Shown here: positions 15,867 to 24,566 of the stretch, in pieces | Layout of the letters: each line of letters opens with the position of its first letter | Numbering within the stretch: position 1 is the stretch's first letter | Origin: Methylovulum sp. | GTDB lineage: Bacteria; Pseudomonadota; Gammaproteobacteria; Methylococcales; Methylomonadaceae | Direction: 5' to 3' | DNA length: 64,000 bases | Assembly: GCF_028687615.1 (NCBI RefSeq) | Contig: NZ_JAQTZU010000004.1 | Span: 109,606 to 173,605 of the forward strand | Position numbers and translations under genes: made by a program | The notes under the pieces: model-generated | What the model saw: the letters and a program-made list of their open reading frames with translations, nothing else | Told to the model about the DNA's origin: nothing | The model's database searches: none

Positions 15867-15909
15867 GGTTCCACTTCGAACCGTAATTTATAACTCCTGC
15901 TTTGGAGTT
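15867..15909 (-). promoter_or_regulatory. Two-hairpin ANTAR-type antitermination element
   Basis: On the nirB strand, hairpin 1 (15909-15892) has stem AACTCC/GGAGTT and hexaloop AAAGCA, with A at position 1 and G at position 4. Hairpin 2 (15882-15867) has stem GGTTC/GAACC and hexaloop GAAGTG, with G at position 4 but G instead of A at position 1. They are nine bases apart and precede an intrinsic terminator. This is the arrangement bound by ANTAR proteins such as NasR and NasT in nitrate-assimilation leaders. The regulator gene is not in the window. Confidence 0.7.
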
Positions 15910-15921
15910 TGATTTAATTAA

Positions 15922-15938
15922 AGCAAATTGTATGCCTA
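15922..15938 (-). promoter_or_regulatory. Sigma-54-type promoter of the nirBD operon
   Basis: On the nirB strand the sequence reads GGCAT-N5-TTGCT, with GG and GC exactly ten bases apart, matching the -24/-12 consensus GGCAC-N5-TTGCW in nine of ten fixed positions. The expected start point is near 15911, only two bases before hairpin 1. This spacing makes a coherent NtrC-type nitrogen-limitation promoter. No clear NtrC site was identified; only loose TGCAC half-sites lie about 130 bases upstream. Confidence 0.65.
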
Positions 15939-16109
15939 AATTTATTGGACATTGGGGAAGCCAGTGTTAATGGCTTCTGACGGCTTGCATAACCTTATTC
16001 AATCTGCAAAAAAGACAGAATACCCGATTATTTTGTGCTGTTTTGGTGCGTAAAAAATCTATTTGAGTGCAAATGACAAGTATTGGTTTGGTTTGGTTTT
16101 GTTTTCGGT

Positions 16110-18587
16110 TTATCCCTTACGCAAAACCGTCAATGGAGCCTTGTCCAAGACTCCGCGCAAACCCCGGCATCCTGCCAAACCCACGCACACTGCGCCCAAC
16201 AGCGGAATCACCAGCCAAACCCTGTAATTCGGCTGGTAGCCCATGCCCATGACCCGCGTGTATAGCGCGTACAAAACCGCTTCTGACATCAGCACGGCAA
16301 CCACGCCGGCAATAAACCCTAAGCCTGCAAATTCAACGACTTGGTTATTGCGCAAGAGTTTACGATTTGCCCCCAAGGTACGCATCAACGCGCCTTCATA
16401 GATGCGCTGGTCCAGCGTCGCGTACACGGCGGCGAACAGCACGGTGAATCCTGCCAGCAAGGCAAAATACAGCAAATAATTAATCGCTTGCGTCAATTGC
16501 GTAATGATGGTTTTGATTTGCTGCAACACGGCATCGACTTCCATGACCGTCGTGTTCGGATATTTTTTCACTAGCGCGTTGAGCTTGTTTTTGTCGGCGC
16601 GGGGCAGGTAAAAGCTGGTCAAATAGGTGCTGGGGAATTTATCCAACGTGCCTTTGGAAAAAATCATGTAGAAATTCGGCTTCATCGTATCCCAGCGCAA
16701 GCTCCGCAGACTACTTACAGTGGCGGTGAATTGCCCGCTGCCGACGGTGAAGGCCAGCACATCGCCGACCTTGATTTTCAAGCTATCGGCGAGTTTTTGT
16801 TCCACCGACACCAATCCCTTCGTCTCTGGCCGCCACGCTCCGGCGGTGATGTTGTTTTCGTCCGGCAAAGTGTCCGTCCACGTCAGGCTCAATTCGCGGT
16901 GCGTGGCGGCATCGCCTTGGCTGTCTTTGCTGACGCGTTTTTGCACCGGGATGTTGTTGATTGCCACCAAGCGTCCGCGCACCACCGGATAAAACTGGCT
17001 GCCGCTGATGTGTTGTCGCGTCAATTCCTCAGCGAATTCGGCTTGTTGTTGCGGGAAAATGTTTAGGGCAAAATGATTGGGCGCGTTGTCCGGCAATTGT
17101 TGTTGCCAGTTGTCCAGCAAATCATTGCGCACCGTGAAACTTAAGATCATCGCCACCAAGGTCAAGCTAAACGCCAGGATTTGGCTGACGCCGGCCTGAC
17201 GGTTGCGCGCCAAATTTTGTAGGCCAAACCGCCAGTGCAAACCGGTCACGCGCAAGCGTTTGAGTCCACCCAACAATGCAAACACCAGCAAACCCAAAAT
17301 CAGCACCGCCGCTGCTCCTACGCCCAGCAAAGTGGCGGTCATCGGCAAATCATCGGTGTATTGCCAGATCAGCCAGGCGATTAGGCCCAAGGCCAGGCCA
17401 TAGACCAGCCACGCGCTGGCGGGCATCGGTTCCAGGTCGCGGCGCAACACGCGCAAGGGCGAGACTTTTTTCAAGCGCAACAAAGGCGGCAAGGCAAAAC
17501 CTAGCAACACCGCCAAACCGATGGCAAAACCAAACGCCAGGGCAGGCCAGCCTGGCGCGGCGAGCTGTTTCGGCAACAAATCCTTTAATAACGCGAACAA
17601 ACCGTGTTGCGCAACCCAGCCCAACAAACAACCCACGCCACTCGCGCCCACACCCAGCACGACAAACTGGCTGGCGTACAGCCACAAAATCTCCTGTTGT
17701 TTACAGCCCAAACAGCGCAACAAGGCGGTGTTGTCGAAATGGCGTTCGGTGTAACGGCGGGTCGCCATCGCAATCGCCACGCCGGAAATGATGATGACTA
17801 AGGTGCTGGATAAACCCAAATACCGTTCGGCGCGGTCCAGTGCCGAACCCAGTTCGGGGCGGTCTTCGTGGATGTCCAGCAGCCGTTGCGACGGGTTCAA
17901 TTGCGGTTTCACCCAGGCTTTAAACGCCTGTAAATCCGCAGTTGCGCCGATGAATTGGAAAAAATAATGCACATGGCTACCCGGTTGGATGCTGTGCGTG
18001 GCGGTTAAATCGGCGTCGTTCATCATCACGCGCGGCGAGAAGCTGTAAAAATCGCCTTGTTTGTCCGGTTCGTAAGTGATGATGCGGCTGATTTTTAGGG
18101 GTGACTCGCCCACGGTCAGCCTATCGCCCAACTGCAATTTCAAGGCAGGTAAGACGCGCTTTTCCACCCAGACTTCGCCTGCTGGCGGGCCTTGCGGCGT
18201 GGCGGTTTCTTGTGCGTAATCGGCGGCGGTGGTTTTCAGTTGCCCGCGCAAGGGATAATTGCCGGTCACGGCTTTGATGCTGGCTAGCAGCATTTCGTCG
18301 TGTTCGATCAGGACACTGGAAAACTCGACGGTCTGCGCCCGCGTCAAATGCAGTTGTTTCGATTTTTCTGTCCAGCTTTCCGGCATCGTGCCGGAACTGG
18401 TCACCACCAAATCCGCCGCCAGAAATTCGGCGGTTTGGTTTGCCATCGTGCGTTGCAAACGGTCAGAAAACAGCGCAATCGCCGTGGAGCTGGTCACGGC
18501 GATGATCAACGCCAGCAATAAAATTGTCAGCTCACCGGAACGGCTATCGCGCCAGAGCATACGCAAGGCAAGAGCGATGCGGTTCAT
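16110..18587 (-). CDS. ybbP: ABC transporter permease of the YbbP type
   Basis: The 825-residue protein has an N-terminal helix, a large periplasmic domain, and two FtsX-type permease blocks of three to four helices each (about residues 250-480 and 710-820), the layout of YbbP. It forms a transporter with YbbA. In several bacteria this pair lies beside tesA, as here, and is suspected to act on lipids or small hydrophobic molecules; the true substrate is unknown. Its ATG overlaps the ybbA stop (ATGA). The start at 18587 was preferred over the longer frame to 18626 for that reason. Confidence 0.85.
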   Translation of the reverse strand: MNRIALALRMLWRDSRSGELTILLLALIIAVTSSTAIALFSDRLQRTMANQTAEFLAADLVVTSSGTMPESWTEKSKQLHLTRAQTVEFSSVLIEHDEMLLASIKAVTGNYPLRGQLKTTAADYAQETATPQGPPAGEVWVEKRVLPALKLQLGDRLTVGESPLKISRIITYEPDKQGDFYSFSPRVMMNDADLTATHSIQPGSHVHYFFQFIGATADLQAFKAWVKPQLNPSQRLLDIHEDRPELGSALDRAERYLGLSSTLVIIISGVAIAMATRRYTERHFDNTALLRCLGCKQQEILWLYASQFVVLGVGASGVGCLLGWVAQHGLFALLKDLLPKQLAAPGWPALAFGFAIGLAVLLGFALPPLLRLKKVSPLRVLRRDLEPMPASAWLVYGLALGLIAWLIWQYTDDLPMTATLLGVGAAAVLILGLLVFALLGGLKRLRVTGLHWRFGLQNLARNRQAGVSQILAFSLTLVAMILSFTVRNDLLDNWQQQLPDNAPNHFALNIFPQQQAEFAEELTRQHISGSQFYPVVRGRLVAINNIPVQKRVSKDSQGDAATHRELSLTWTDTLPDENNITAGAWRPETKGLVSVEQKLADSLKIKVGDVLAFTVGSGQFTATVSSLRSLRWDTMKPNFYMIFSKGTLDKFPSTYLTSFYLPRADKNKLNALVKKYPNTTVMEVDAVLQQIKTIITQLTQAINYLLYFALLAGFTVLFAAVYATLDQRIYEGALMRTLGANRKLLRNNQVVEFAGLGFIAGVVAVLMSEAVLYALYTRVMGMGYQPNYRVWLVIPLLGAVCVGLAGCRGLRGVLDKAPLTVLRKG

Positions 18588-19270
18588 ACCAGTTCTCCGG
18601 CTGACAAACGGATGGTGCGCTGGCAACGGGCGGCAAGGGCGAGGTCGTGCGTCACTAAAATCAACGTCGTATGGTTTTCTTGGTTTAATTCAAACAGCAA
18701 ATCAATGATGGTCGCGCCGGTTTTGCTATCGAGATTGCCCGTGGGTTCGTCGGCAAACAGCACCGCCGGACGGCTGGCAAACGCCCGCGCCAAGGCCACG
18801 CGCTGTTGTTCACCGCCGGACAGTTGCTTGGGCGTGTGCGTCAAACGCTGCGCCAGGCCAACCCGTTCCAGCAAGTGGGTCGCCAAGGCCTTCGCTTGCG
18901 GGTTGCCGTTCAACTCCAGCGGCAGCATGACGTTTTCCAGCGCGGTCAAGCCCTGCAACAATTGGAAAGATTGGAAGACAAAGCCCACCGATTGGCTACG
19001 CACCGTAGCGCGTCCGTCTTCATCCATCGCCGTCAACTCTTGTCCGTTGAACAAAATCGTGCCGGTGCTGGGCGTGTCCAAACCCGCCAACAGGCTGATT
19101 AAAGTCGATTTTCCTGAACCGGATTCGCCGACGATGGCAATGGTTTCGCCCGATTTGATTATCAGGTTTATTGCTGACAAGATATGCAGGGTTTTATCGC
19201 CCGCAGTGACGGCTTTAGCTAAGCCTTTCGCGACGATAATGTTGTTTAACAAGTCTGATTGAAGGTGCAT
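18584..19270 (-). CDS. ybbA: ABC transporter ATP-binding protein of the YbbA type
   Basis: The 228-residue ATPase has Walker A (GESGSGKST), the Q-loop, the signature LSGGEQQR, Walker B (VLFADEPTG) and the switch histidine in THDLAL, and belongs to the LolD/MacB-type group. It partners YbbP. The ATG at 19270 gives the length of E. coli YbbA. It is separated from the divergent tesA start by a single base, so each promoter must lie within the other gene. Confidence 0.88.
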   Translation of the reverse strand: MHLQSDLLNNIIVAKGLAKAVTAGDKTLHILSAINLIIKSGETIAIVGESGSGKSTLISLLAGLDTPSTGTILFNGQELTAMDEDGRATVRSQSVGFVFQSFQLLQGLTALENVMLPLELNGNPQAKALATHLLERVGLAQRLTHTPKQLSGGEQQRVALARAFASRPAVLFADEPTGNLDSKTGATIIDLLFELNQENHTTLILVTHDLALAARCQRTIRLSAGELV

Positions 19271-19271
19271 A

Positions 19272-19877
19272 ATGTTCCGATTTTTAGGGATTGTGTTGAT
19301 GGTGGCGATGCCGATGTCCGCGATGGCAAAGTCGATTCTGGTCTTGGGCGACAGCATCAGCGCCGCCTACGGCATCCAAGTTGACCAGGGCTGGGTGGCT
19401 TTGTTACAGGATAAACTGAAAATGTCAAAAAACCACAGCGATGCCATCATCCACAACGAAAGCATCAGCGGCGACACCAGCGGCGGCGGTTTGGCACGGA
19501 TAGACCGCGCCCTGGCCTTGCATAAACCCAGCATCGTGTTGCTGGAACTGGGTGCGAACGACGGTTTGCGCGGACTCTCGCCCGTGACGATGAAAAGCAA
19601 CTTGATAGAAATCACCCGCCGCGTCCAAAAAACAGGTGCGAAAGTCCTATTGTTAGGCATGAAAATCCCGCCAAATTATGGCAAACGTTATATCGACTTG
19701 TTTTATAACGTTTATCCGCAATTGGCGGAAGAGCTGAAAATCCCCTTTGTCCCGTTCATCCTCGAAGAAGTCGCGCTAGACCCTGCCCTGATGCAAGCCG
19801 ACGGCTTGCATCCCAACGCCAAGGCACAACCGCTTATCGCTGACAAAATAGCCCCCTATCTTTTCCCTTTACTGTAA
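19272..19877 (+). CDS. tesA: Arylesterase / lysophospholipase L1-like GDSL hydrolase
   Basis: The 201-residue exported enzyme has a signal peptide ending near AMA, the catalytic block GDSIS (Ser), the conserved Gly and Asn residues in block II and GANDG, and the closing DGLHPN with the catalytic Asp and His. TesA hydrolyses esters and thioesters in the periplasm. AGGTG precedes the ATG by four bases. It is divergent from ybbA-ybbP, the common arrangement. Confidence 0.9.
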   Translation: MFRFLGIVLMVAMPMSAMAKSILVLGDSISAAYGIQVDQGWVALLQDKLKMSKNHSDAIIHNESISGDTSGGGLARIDRALALHKPSIVLLELGANDGLRGLSPVTMKSNLIEITRRVQKTGAKVLLLGMKIPPNYGKRYIDLFYNVYPQLAEELKIPFVPFILEEVALDPALMQADGLHPNAKAQPLIADKIAPYLFPLL

Positions 19878-19892
19878 ACATGAGCAATAACC

Positions 19893-20321
19893 ATGAATAA
19901 CCTGACCCTGCTAAACGCTAACCAAATCATCAACCACGTCATAGAAGTCGCCCGCGAACTCAATCTCGCGCCCTTGACCGTCGTCGTCCTGGACGCCTCT
20001 GGACACCTCAAAGCCATGCAGCGCGAAGACGGCGCCAGCATGATCCGCCAACAAATCGCCACCGCCAAAGCCTGGGGGGCGGTCAATATGGGCGTGTCTT
20101 CACGCAACCTGGCGGTGGTCGCCGAACAACGCCCCGACTTCATGAACGCGCTCATCACCATCGCCGACGGCAAAATCATGCCGGTTCCTGGCGGTGTGTT
20201 GATCCGCGATGCCGACAATAATTTACTGGGCGCGGTGGGGATTAGCGGTGATAAATCGGATCAGGACGAACGGTGCGCGATTGCGGGGATTGAGGCGGTG
20301 GGGTTTTTTGCGAGTATTTGA
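19893..20321 (+). CDS. GlcG/HbpS-family protein
   Basis: The 142-residue protein matches the GlcG/HbpS (DUF336) family throughout, with VVVLDASGHLKAMQREDGAS, the PGGVLI segment and the ending AGIEAVG. Family members bind haem or small ligands, or serve beside glycolate and diol utilisation genes, but no common reaction is known. It starts 15 bases after tesA and is probably cotranscribed. It is followed by a broken PepSY gene. Confidence 0.8.
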   Translation: MNNLTLLNANQIINHVIEVARELNLAPLTVVVLDASGHLKAMQREDGASMIRQQIATAKAWGAVNMGVSSRNLAVVAEQRPDFMNALITIADGKIMPVPGGVLIRDADNNLLGAVGISGDKSDQDERCAIAGIEAVGFFASI

Positions 20322-20354
20322 TTAGGATGGATAGTTAGGATGATTCGTTAGGAT

Positions 20355-20900
20355 GCACTGACGACAGGAATTGTCTGGTGGCCGCTGACCGGAAAATGGC
20401 GGCAGGCGTTGACGGTCAAGGCCAAGGCCAGCGCGGGACGGCTGAATTTTGACCTGCATAAAACGGCGGGGTTTTACACCACGGTGGTGCTGGTTCCGGT
20501 GTTGTTTTCTGGCGTGTACATGAACATACCGGAGCGTGTTGTTCCCGTGTTGGAATTGTTCTCGCCCGTCACTTACCGCTATTGGTTCAAATCGGCGCCG
20601 CCAGCCGATAACCAGCGCATCACGATGTCCGAAGCCGTGGCGATAACCGGACAACGCTATCCCACAGGCCGCCCGGATTGGATTTATGGCGCAACCCAGC
20701 CGACCAGCACTTACACGGTCTGTAACGATGGAGTGGCTGAGCAGGGCAGTTTGCTGCATCGCCGCTGCGTGGTGATTGACCAATACAGCGGCAAAATTTT
20801 GGATGTGGACGACCCCGCCATCGGCACGGCGGGCGAAGCGTTCACGCATTGGCAATGGCCTTTGCATTCGGGGCAGGCGTTCGGTTGGACGGAGTCGTAG
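20355..20900 (+). pseudogene. PepSY transmembrane protein, truncated at both ends
   Basis: An open frame from about 20355 encodes TGIVWWPLTGKWRQAL, then NFDLHKTAGFY with a membrane segment, then a periplasmic part, and it stops after HSGQAFGWTES. The segment corresponds to the middle of a PepSY_TM protein such as the one at 901-2202. The N-terminal helix and PepSY region and the C-terminal helix are missing. The left boundary coincides with a GGATGCACTGACGACAGG repeat end, and a family T repeat end follows at 20949. It is probably a non-functional remnant cut by repeat activity. Confidence 0.7.
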
Positions 20901-20948
20901 TGTCCGAAAAATGATATTGACTAACTTGTTTCATGCTCATTTCTAAGT

Positions 20949-21015
20949 GTACTTCAAACGATCAAGTTTTCGGTTTTTATTGAGAGGAGCGTGCACCTCC
21001 ACTTGACCACGATGC
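20949..21015. repeat. Partial copy of MITE family T
   Basis: The sequence begins GTACTTCAAACGATCAAG and continues CGGTTTTTATTGAGAGGAGCG, the left end of the family. The interior and right end have decayed. It separates the broken PepSY gene from urtE. Confidence 0.55.
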
Positions 21016-21057
21016 CCATCAGTCTTTGAAATGAGTTGAGCCACTTTTTCAAAACCC

Positions 21058-21840
21058 TCAAACCGTCAAATACTGCTTCACCATGCCTTCGCTCAATTCC
21101 CCCATCGCGCCTGTGGCGACGCTGCGCCCCCTGTCCATAATGCAAAAGCGGTCTGCGACTTTTTTGGCGAACGGCAGTTTTTGCTCGACCAGCAACACGG
21201 TCACGCCCAGTTCTTGGTTGATTTTGTTGATGGCCTCATGCACTTCGCCTAAGGCGTTGGGATTCGGTTTGGGCATCGGTAATGGCGTGCCGCGTGAACG
21301 GTTGAGGCGGATGATGACATCGCCGATTTCGCTGACGATGTTCGGCTGGATGCCTTCGGTGGGTTCGTCGAGGATCAGCAGGCGCGGGTTTAAGACCAAA
21401 GCGCGGCCTATCGCCAATTGCTGTTGCTGGCCGCCGGACAAATCACCGCCGCGCCGACGTAGCATTTGTTTCAGCACGGGGAAGATGTCGTAAATAGAGT
21501 CTGGGACTTTTTTGATGCCTATTTTGCTGGCGGCGCGTAAACCGGTTTTGAGGTTTTCTTCCACGGTCAACAGCGGAAAAATCTCCCGCCCTTGCGGCAC
21601 ATAGCCAATGCCCAAAGCGGCACGTTGTTCGGCTTTGCCATCGGCTAGCGGTGCGCCGTCCATCGTGATGCTGCCATCCCTGACCGGAATCAGGCCCATA
21701 ATGGCTTTCAGTAAAGTCGTTTTACCCACGCCATTACGGCCCATTAGGCACACACAAGCACCTTTGGGCACGTCCAAATCCAAATCCCAGAGCGTGTGGC
21801 TTTCGCCGTAGTATTGTTGCAGTTGGTTGATTTTTAACAT
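21058..21840 (-). CDS. urtE: Urea ABC transporter ATP-binding protein UrtE
   Basis: The 260-residue ATPase has Walker A (GRNGVGKTT), signature LSGGQQQ, Walker B (LLILDEPTEG) and switch residues, and the UrtE/LivF pattern. It is the last gene of the urt operon and energises urea uptake with UrtD. The usual length is about 230; the extra residues lie between Walker B and the switch region (RSRGTPLPMPKPNPNALG), an insertion rich in proline. The ATG at 21840 was chosen over the longer frame to 21894 because it begins MLKINQLQQYYG, the normal start. Confidence 0.88.
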   Translation of the reverse strand: MLKINQLQQYYGESHTLWDLDLDVPKGACVCLMGRNGVGKTTLLKAIMGLIPVRDGSITMDGAPLADGKAEQRAALGIGYVPQGREIFPLLTVEENLKTGLRAASKIGIKKVPDSIYDIFPVLKQMLRRRGGDLSGGQQQQLAIGRALVLNPRLLILDEPTEGIQPNIVSEIGDVIIRLNRSRGTPLPMPKPNPNALGEVHEAINKINQELGVTVLLVEQKLPFAKKVADRFCIMDRGRSVATGAMGELSEGMVKQYLTV

Positions 21841-21934
21841 CTTTATTATCCAGATTTTATCCTTCCCACACCCTAGTGTTAGAAGAATACCCAATGGGAG
21901 TTCTTAGTACGTGAAAGCTTTCAACTTTATTGCA

Positions 21935-22255
21935 TTATTTTTTTGATACACGAACGTTCTTACCGTCTTCGATAAACCAACCTTCTTGTTTATTCGATCC
22001 CATCACAAGCCAAGCTCGAAAGTCCTTGCCATATCCCATGCGGAGTACCTTTACAGTCTCTCCTGGGAGAATCTGACCCATTGCAACATTGATTTCTGGA
22101 TAATTCTGAGGAGGGTCCTTCAAAAGCGTAATCAATGCCAATGCTTCCAGTTTATAAGTTTTGTCTGATACAACGTCATGCCACCAAAGCCAAAATAGAA
22201 AACCCAGCACTATCAATACAGGAAGAGCTACTCGGATAAATCTATATATTTTCAT
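21935..22255 (-). CDS. Small membrane-anchored protein of unknown function
   Basis: The 106-residue protein has one N-terminal membrane segment (about 8-26; VALPVLIVLGFLFWLWW) and a soluble tail with a strand pattern (GQILPGETVKVLRMGYG…AWLVMGSNKQEGWFIEDG) that resembles a bacterial SH3-like module. It sits between urtD and urtE in the same orientation, a position without a known counterpart in urea transporters. The tail probably lies outside the membrane. No function can be assigned. Confidence 0.5.
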   Translation of the reverse strand: MKIYRFIRVALPVLIVLGFLFWLWWHDVVSDKTYKLEALALITLLKDPPQNYPEINVAMGQILPGETVKVLRMGYGKDFRAWLVMGSNKQEGWFIEDGKNVRVSKK

Positions 22256-22335
22256 CGTGTCTATATAGGATTGTCTTGGAATCTTATTAGAACAACCATG
22301 ATAAGACTAACGAGTCCGTCCTGCCACAAAACATA

Positions 22336-23160
22336 TCACCCTCCAAGATATACTTGTATTACACGCGGGTCATTCTGCACTTCATCCATCGTACCTTCGG
22401 TCAACACCGAACCTTCGTGCAAGACCGTGACTTTACGCGCGATGGAGCGGACGAATTCCATATCATGCTCGACTACGACTAACGAGCGTTCGCCTTGCAA
22501 TGACAACAGCAATTCGGCGGTGCGTTCGATTTCCTGATGGGTCATTCCCGCAATCGGTTCGTCAACCAGCATCACTTTTGGCTCTTGCATCAATAACATG
22601 CCGATTTCCAGCCATTGTTTCTGCCCGTGCGACAGGATGCCCGCACGCGAATGCGCCAAAGCCGTTAAGCCCACGGTGTCCATCACGTCACCTATGCGGT
22701 CTCGTTGTTCGCCCGACAAACGGAAAAACAAGGTGTTCCACGCGCCTTTATCGGTTTGTAAGGCCAGCTCCAGATTTTCAAATACCGACAAAGCATCAAA
22801 AACGCTGGGTTTTTGGAATTTCCGGCAAATGCCCGCTTGGGCGATGGCGGGTTCGTCCATTTTCAATAAATCGATGGTTTGCCCGAAAAACACCGATCCG
22901 GCGTCGGGTTTGGTTTTACCTGTTATCACATCCATCATCGTGCTTTTGCCCGCGCCATTGGGTCCGATCATGCAGCGCAATTCGCCCGCATCAATAAATA
23001 AAGATAATTTATTCAATGCCTTAAAGCCGTCAAAACTAACGCTGACATCTTCCATGTACAAAATCGGCCCGTGGCGGGTATCGACTTCGCCTTCCACAAA
23101 CAAGGTGCTGACGTTGCTGGCATCGACTTCATCAGAATAACTTTCTGCCCAGGTTTTCAT
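22336..23160 (-). CDS. urtD: Urea ABC transporter ATP-binding protein UrtD
   Basis: The 274-residue ATPase has Walker A (GPNGAGKST), a signature-like LSHGQKQW, Walker B (VMLVDEPIAGM) and the switch histidine in VVEHDMEFV, the LivG/UrtD pattern. The ATG at 23160 overlaps the urtC stop (ATGA). The N-terminal 35 residues before MEDVSVSFDG are longer than in most UrtD proteins. Confidence 0.9.
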   Translation of the reverse strand: MKTWAESYSDEVDASNVSTLFVEGEVDTRHGPILYMEDVSVSFDGFKALNKLSLFIDAGELRCMIGPNGAGKSTMMDVITGKTKPDAGSVFFGQTIDLLKMDEPAIAQAGICRKFQKPSVFDALSVFENLELALQTDKGAWNTLFFRLSGEQRDRIGDVMDTVGLTALAHSRAGILSHGQKQWLEIGMLLMQEPKVMLVDEPIAGMTHQEIERTAELLLSLQGERSLVVVEHDMEFVRSIARKVTVLHEGSVLTEGTMDEVQNDPRVIQVYLGG

Positions 23161-24251
23161 GCTTGTTTCTCCTTTAACTTCCGCCGCATCAGGCCGACGA
23201 TGCCATCCGGCAACAGCACGGTGATGACCACAAACAAGCCGCCCAGAATGAACAGCCACGCATCCGGCATCAAGCCGGTCAGCACCGTTTTACTGTAATT
23301 GACCACGACCGCGCCGATGATTGCGCCGTATAAGGTACCGCGCCCGCCCATCGCCACCCAAACGACAATTTCCAAGGAGTTCAGCGGCGTGAATTCGCTA
23401 GGGTTGATGATGCCGACTTGCGGCACATACAAAGCCCCGGCAACCCCGGCGAGCATGGCGGCGAACACGAATATCCACAGTTTGAACATTTCCACGCGAT
23501 AGCCTAAAAAGCGGACGCGGGATTCCTGGTCGCGGATGGCGGTGACGACACGGCCTAATTTGGTGCCGGTTATCCAGCGGCACAGCAGGAAGGCGATGAT
23601 TAACGAGAAACCTGAGAGGAAAAACAGCACAGAGCGCACGGCTTCGGATTGGATGTTAAAACCTAAAATGTCTTTGAAATCGGTCAGGCCATTGTTGCCG
23701 CCAAAGCCCATTTCATTGCGGAAAAAAGCCAGCAACAGCGCGTAAGTCAGGGCTTGGGTGATAATCGACAGATACACACCCGTGACGCGGGAACGGAACG
23801 CCAGCCAACCGAACACAAACGCCAACGCGCCAGGCGCGAGGACGACCATGAGCATGGCAAAACCAAAATTATCAAAGCCAAACCAGTACCACGGCAGTTC
23901 TTTCCAGTTCAGAAACACCATAAAGTCAGGTAACAGCGGGTCACCATAGACACCGCGTGTACCGATTTGGCGCATCAAATACATCCCCATTGCATAACCG
24001 CCCAAGGCGAAAAACGCGCCGTGTCCTAAAGCTAAAATGCCGCAATAACCCCAAACTAAATCCAACGACATGCCCAAGAGCGCGAAAGTCAGGTATTTGC
24101 CGATGAGCGACACGGTGTAGGCGGAAAAATGCAACGGCGAATCGGCGGGGGTGAGCAAGTTGCACAGCGGGATGATAAGCGTCACCGCCGCCAGCACCAT
24201 CAGCACCGTGGTGCAGGTTTTGTCTTGGGTTGCGAGTGTCAGGAGTTTCAT
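23157..24251 (-). CDS. urtC: Urea ABC transporter permease UrtC
   Basis: The 364-residue inner-membrane permease of the LivM type has about ten helices and the conserved GYCGILALGHGAFFALGGYAM region. The ATG at 24251 was chosen because the longer open frame to 24359 reads through the repeat at 24285-24558. It is separated from urtB by that 274-bp repeat element. Confidence 0.9.
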   Translation of the reverse strand: MKLLTLATQDKTCTTVLMVLAAVTLIIPLCNLLTPADSPLHFSAYTVSLIGKYLTFALLGMSLDLVWGYCGILALGHGAFFALGGYAMGMYLMRQIGTRGVYGDPLLPDFMVFLNWKELPWYWFGFDNFGFAMLMVVLAPGALAFVFGWLAFRSRVTGVYLSIITQALTYALLLAFFRNEMGFGGNNGLTDFKDILGFNIQSEAVRSVLFFLSGFSLIIAFLLCRWITGTKLGRVVTAIRDQESRVRFLGYRVEMFKLWIFVFAAMLAGVAGALYVPQVGIINPSEFTPLNSLEIVVWVAMGGRGTLYGAIIGAVVVNYSKTVLTGLMPDAWLFILGGLFVVITVLLPDGIVGLMRRKLKEKQA

Positions 24252-24284
24252 GTTCAAAACCTTGTTAATTTTTCTACTACAGAA

Positions 24285-24558
24285 TGTCCACGAAAAGCAC
24301 GAAAAGCACGAAAAAAGAGCGGTGACTGAGATGGACGGAGTTTTAGTTCTCGTTTCCAAGCTCTGGAGACTGTGAAAGTATTCAAGAATTTCCCGAATGT
24401 CGTACTGTAACGCATTGATTTTTATAATTCAGCGGAGTAAAAAAACATGTTTTTTTACTCCAAAACCGAATACTTTCACAATATTTCTGGCTTGGGAATG
24501 AGTCAAGACTCGACTTCTTTTTGCTTTTTTTTCGTGTTTTTCGTGTTTTTCGTGGACA
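24285..24558. mobile_element. MITE-like element between urtC and urtB (GTCCACGAAAAGCACG ends)
   Basis: TGTCCACGAAAAGCACGAAA at the left is mirrored by CGTGTTTTTCGTGGACA at the right. The interior includes a 28-bp perfect palindrome at 24434-24461. It sits inside the urt operon, so it is transcribed with it and may form a large hairpin between urtB and urtC. Similar ends occur at 47024, 48447, 48618, 61350 and 63615. Confidence 0.65.
24434..24461. repeat. 28-bp perfect palindrome
   Basis: GGAGTAAAAAAACA is followed directly by its reverse complement. It lies in the centre of the repeat element between urtC and urtB and could act as a hairpin with a T-run in either direction. Confidence 0.75.
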
Positions 24559-24566
24559 AAAACCAA

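Noticed and set aside
16055..16095. NtrC binding sites upstream of the nirB promoter
   Set aside because: Only half-site resemblance (TGCAC and GCACC) is present, without the paired inverted half sites.
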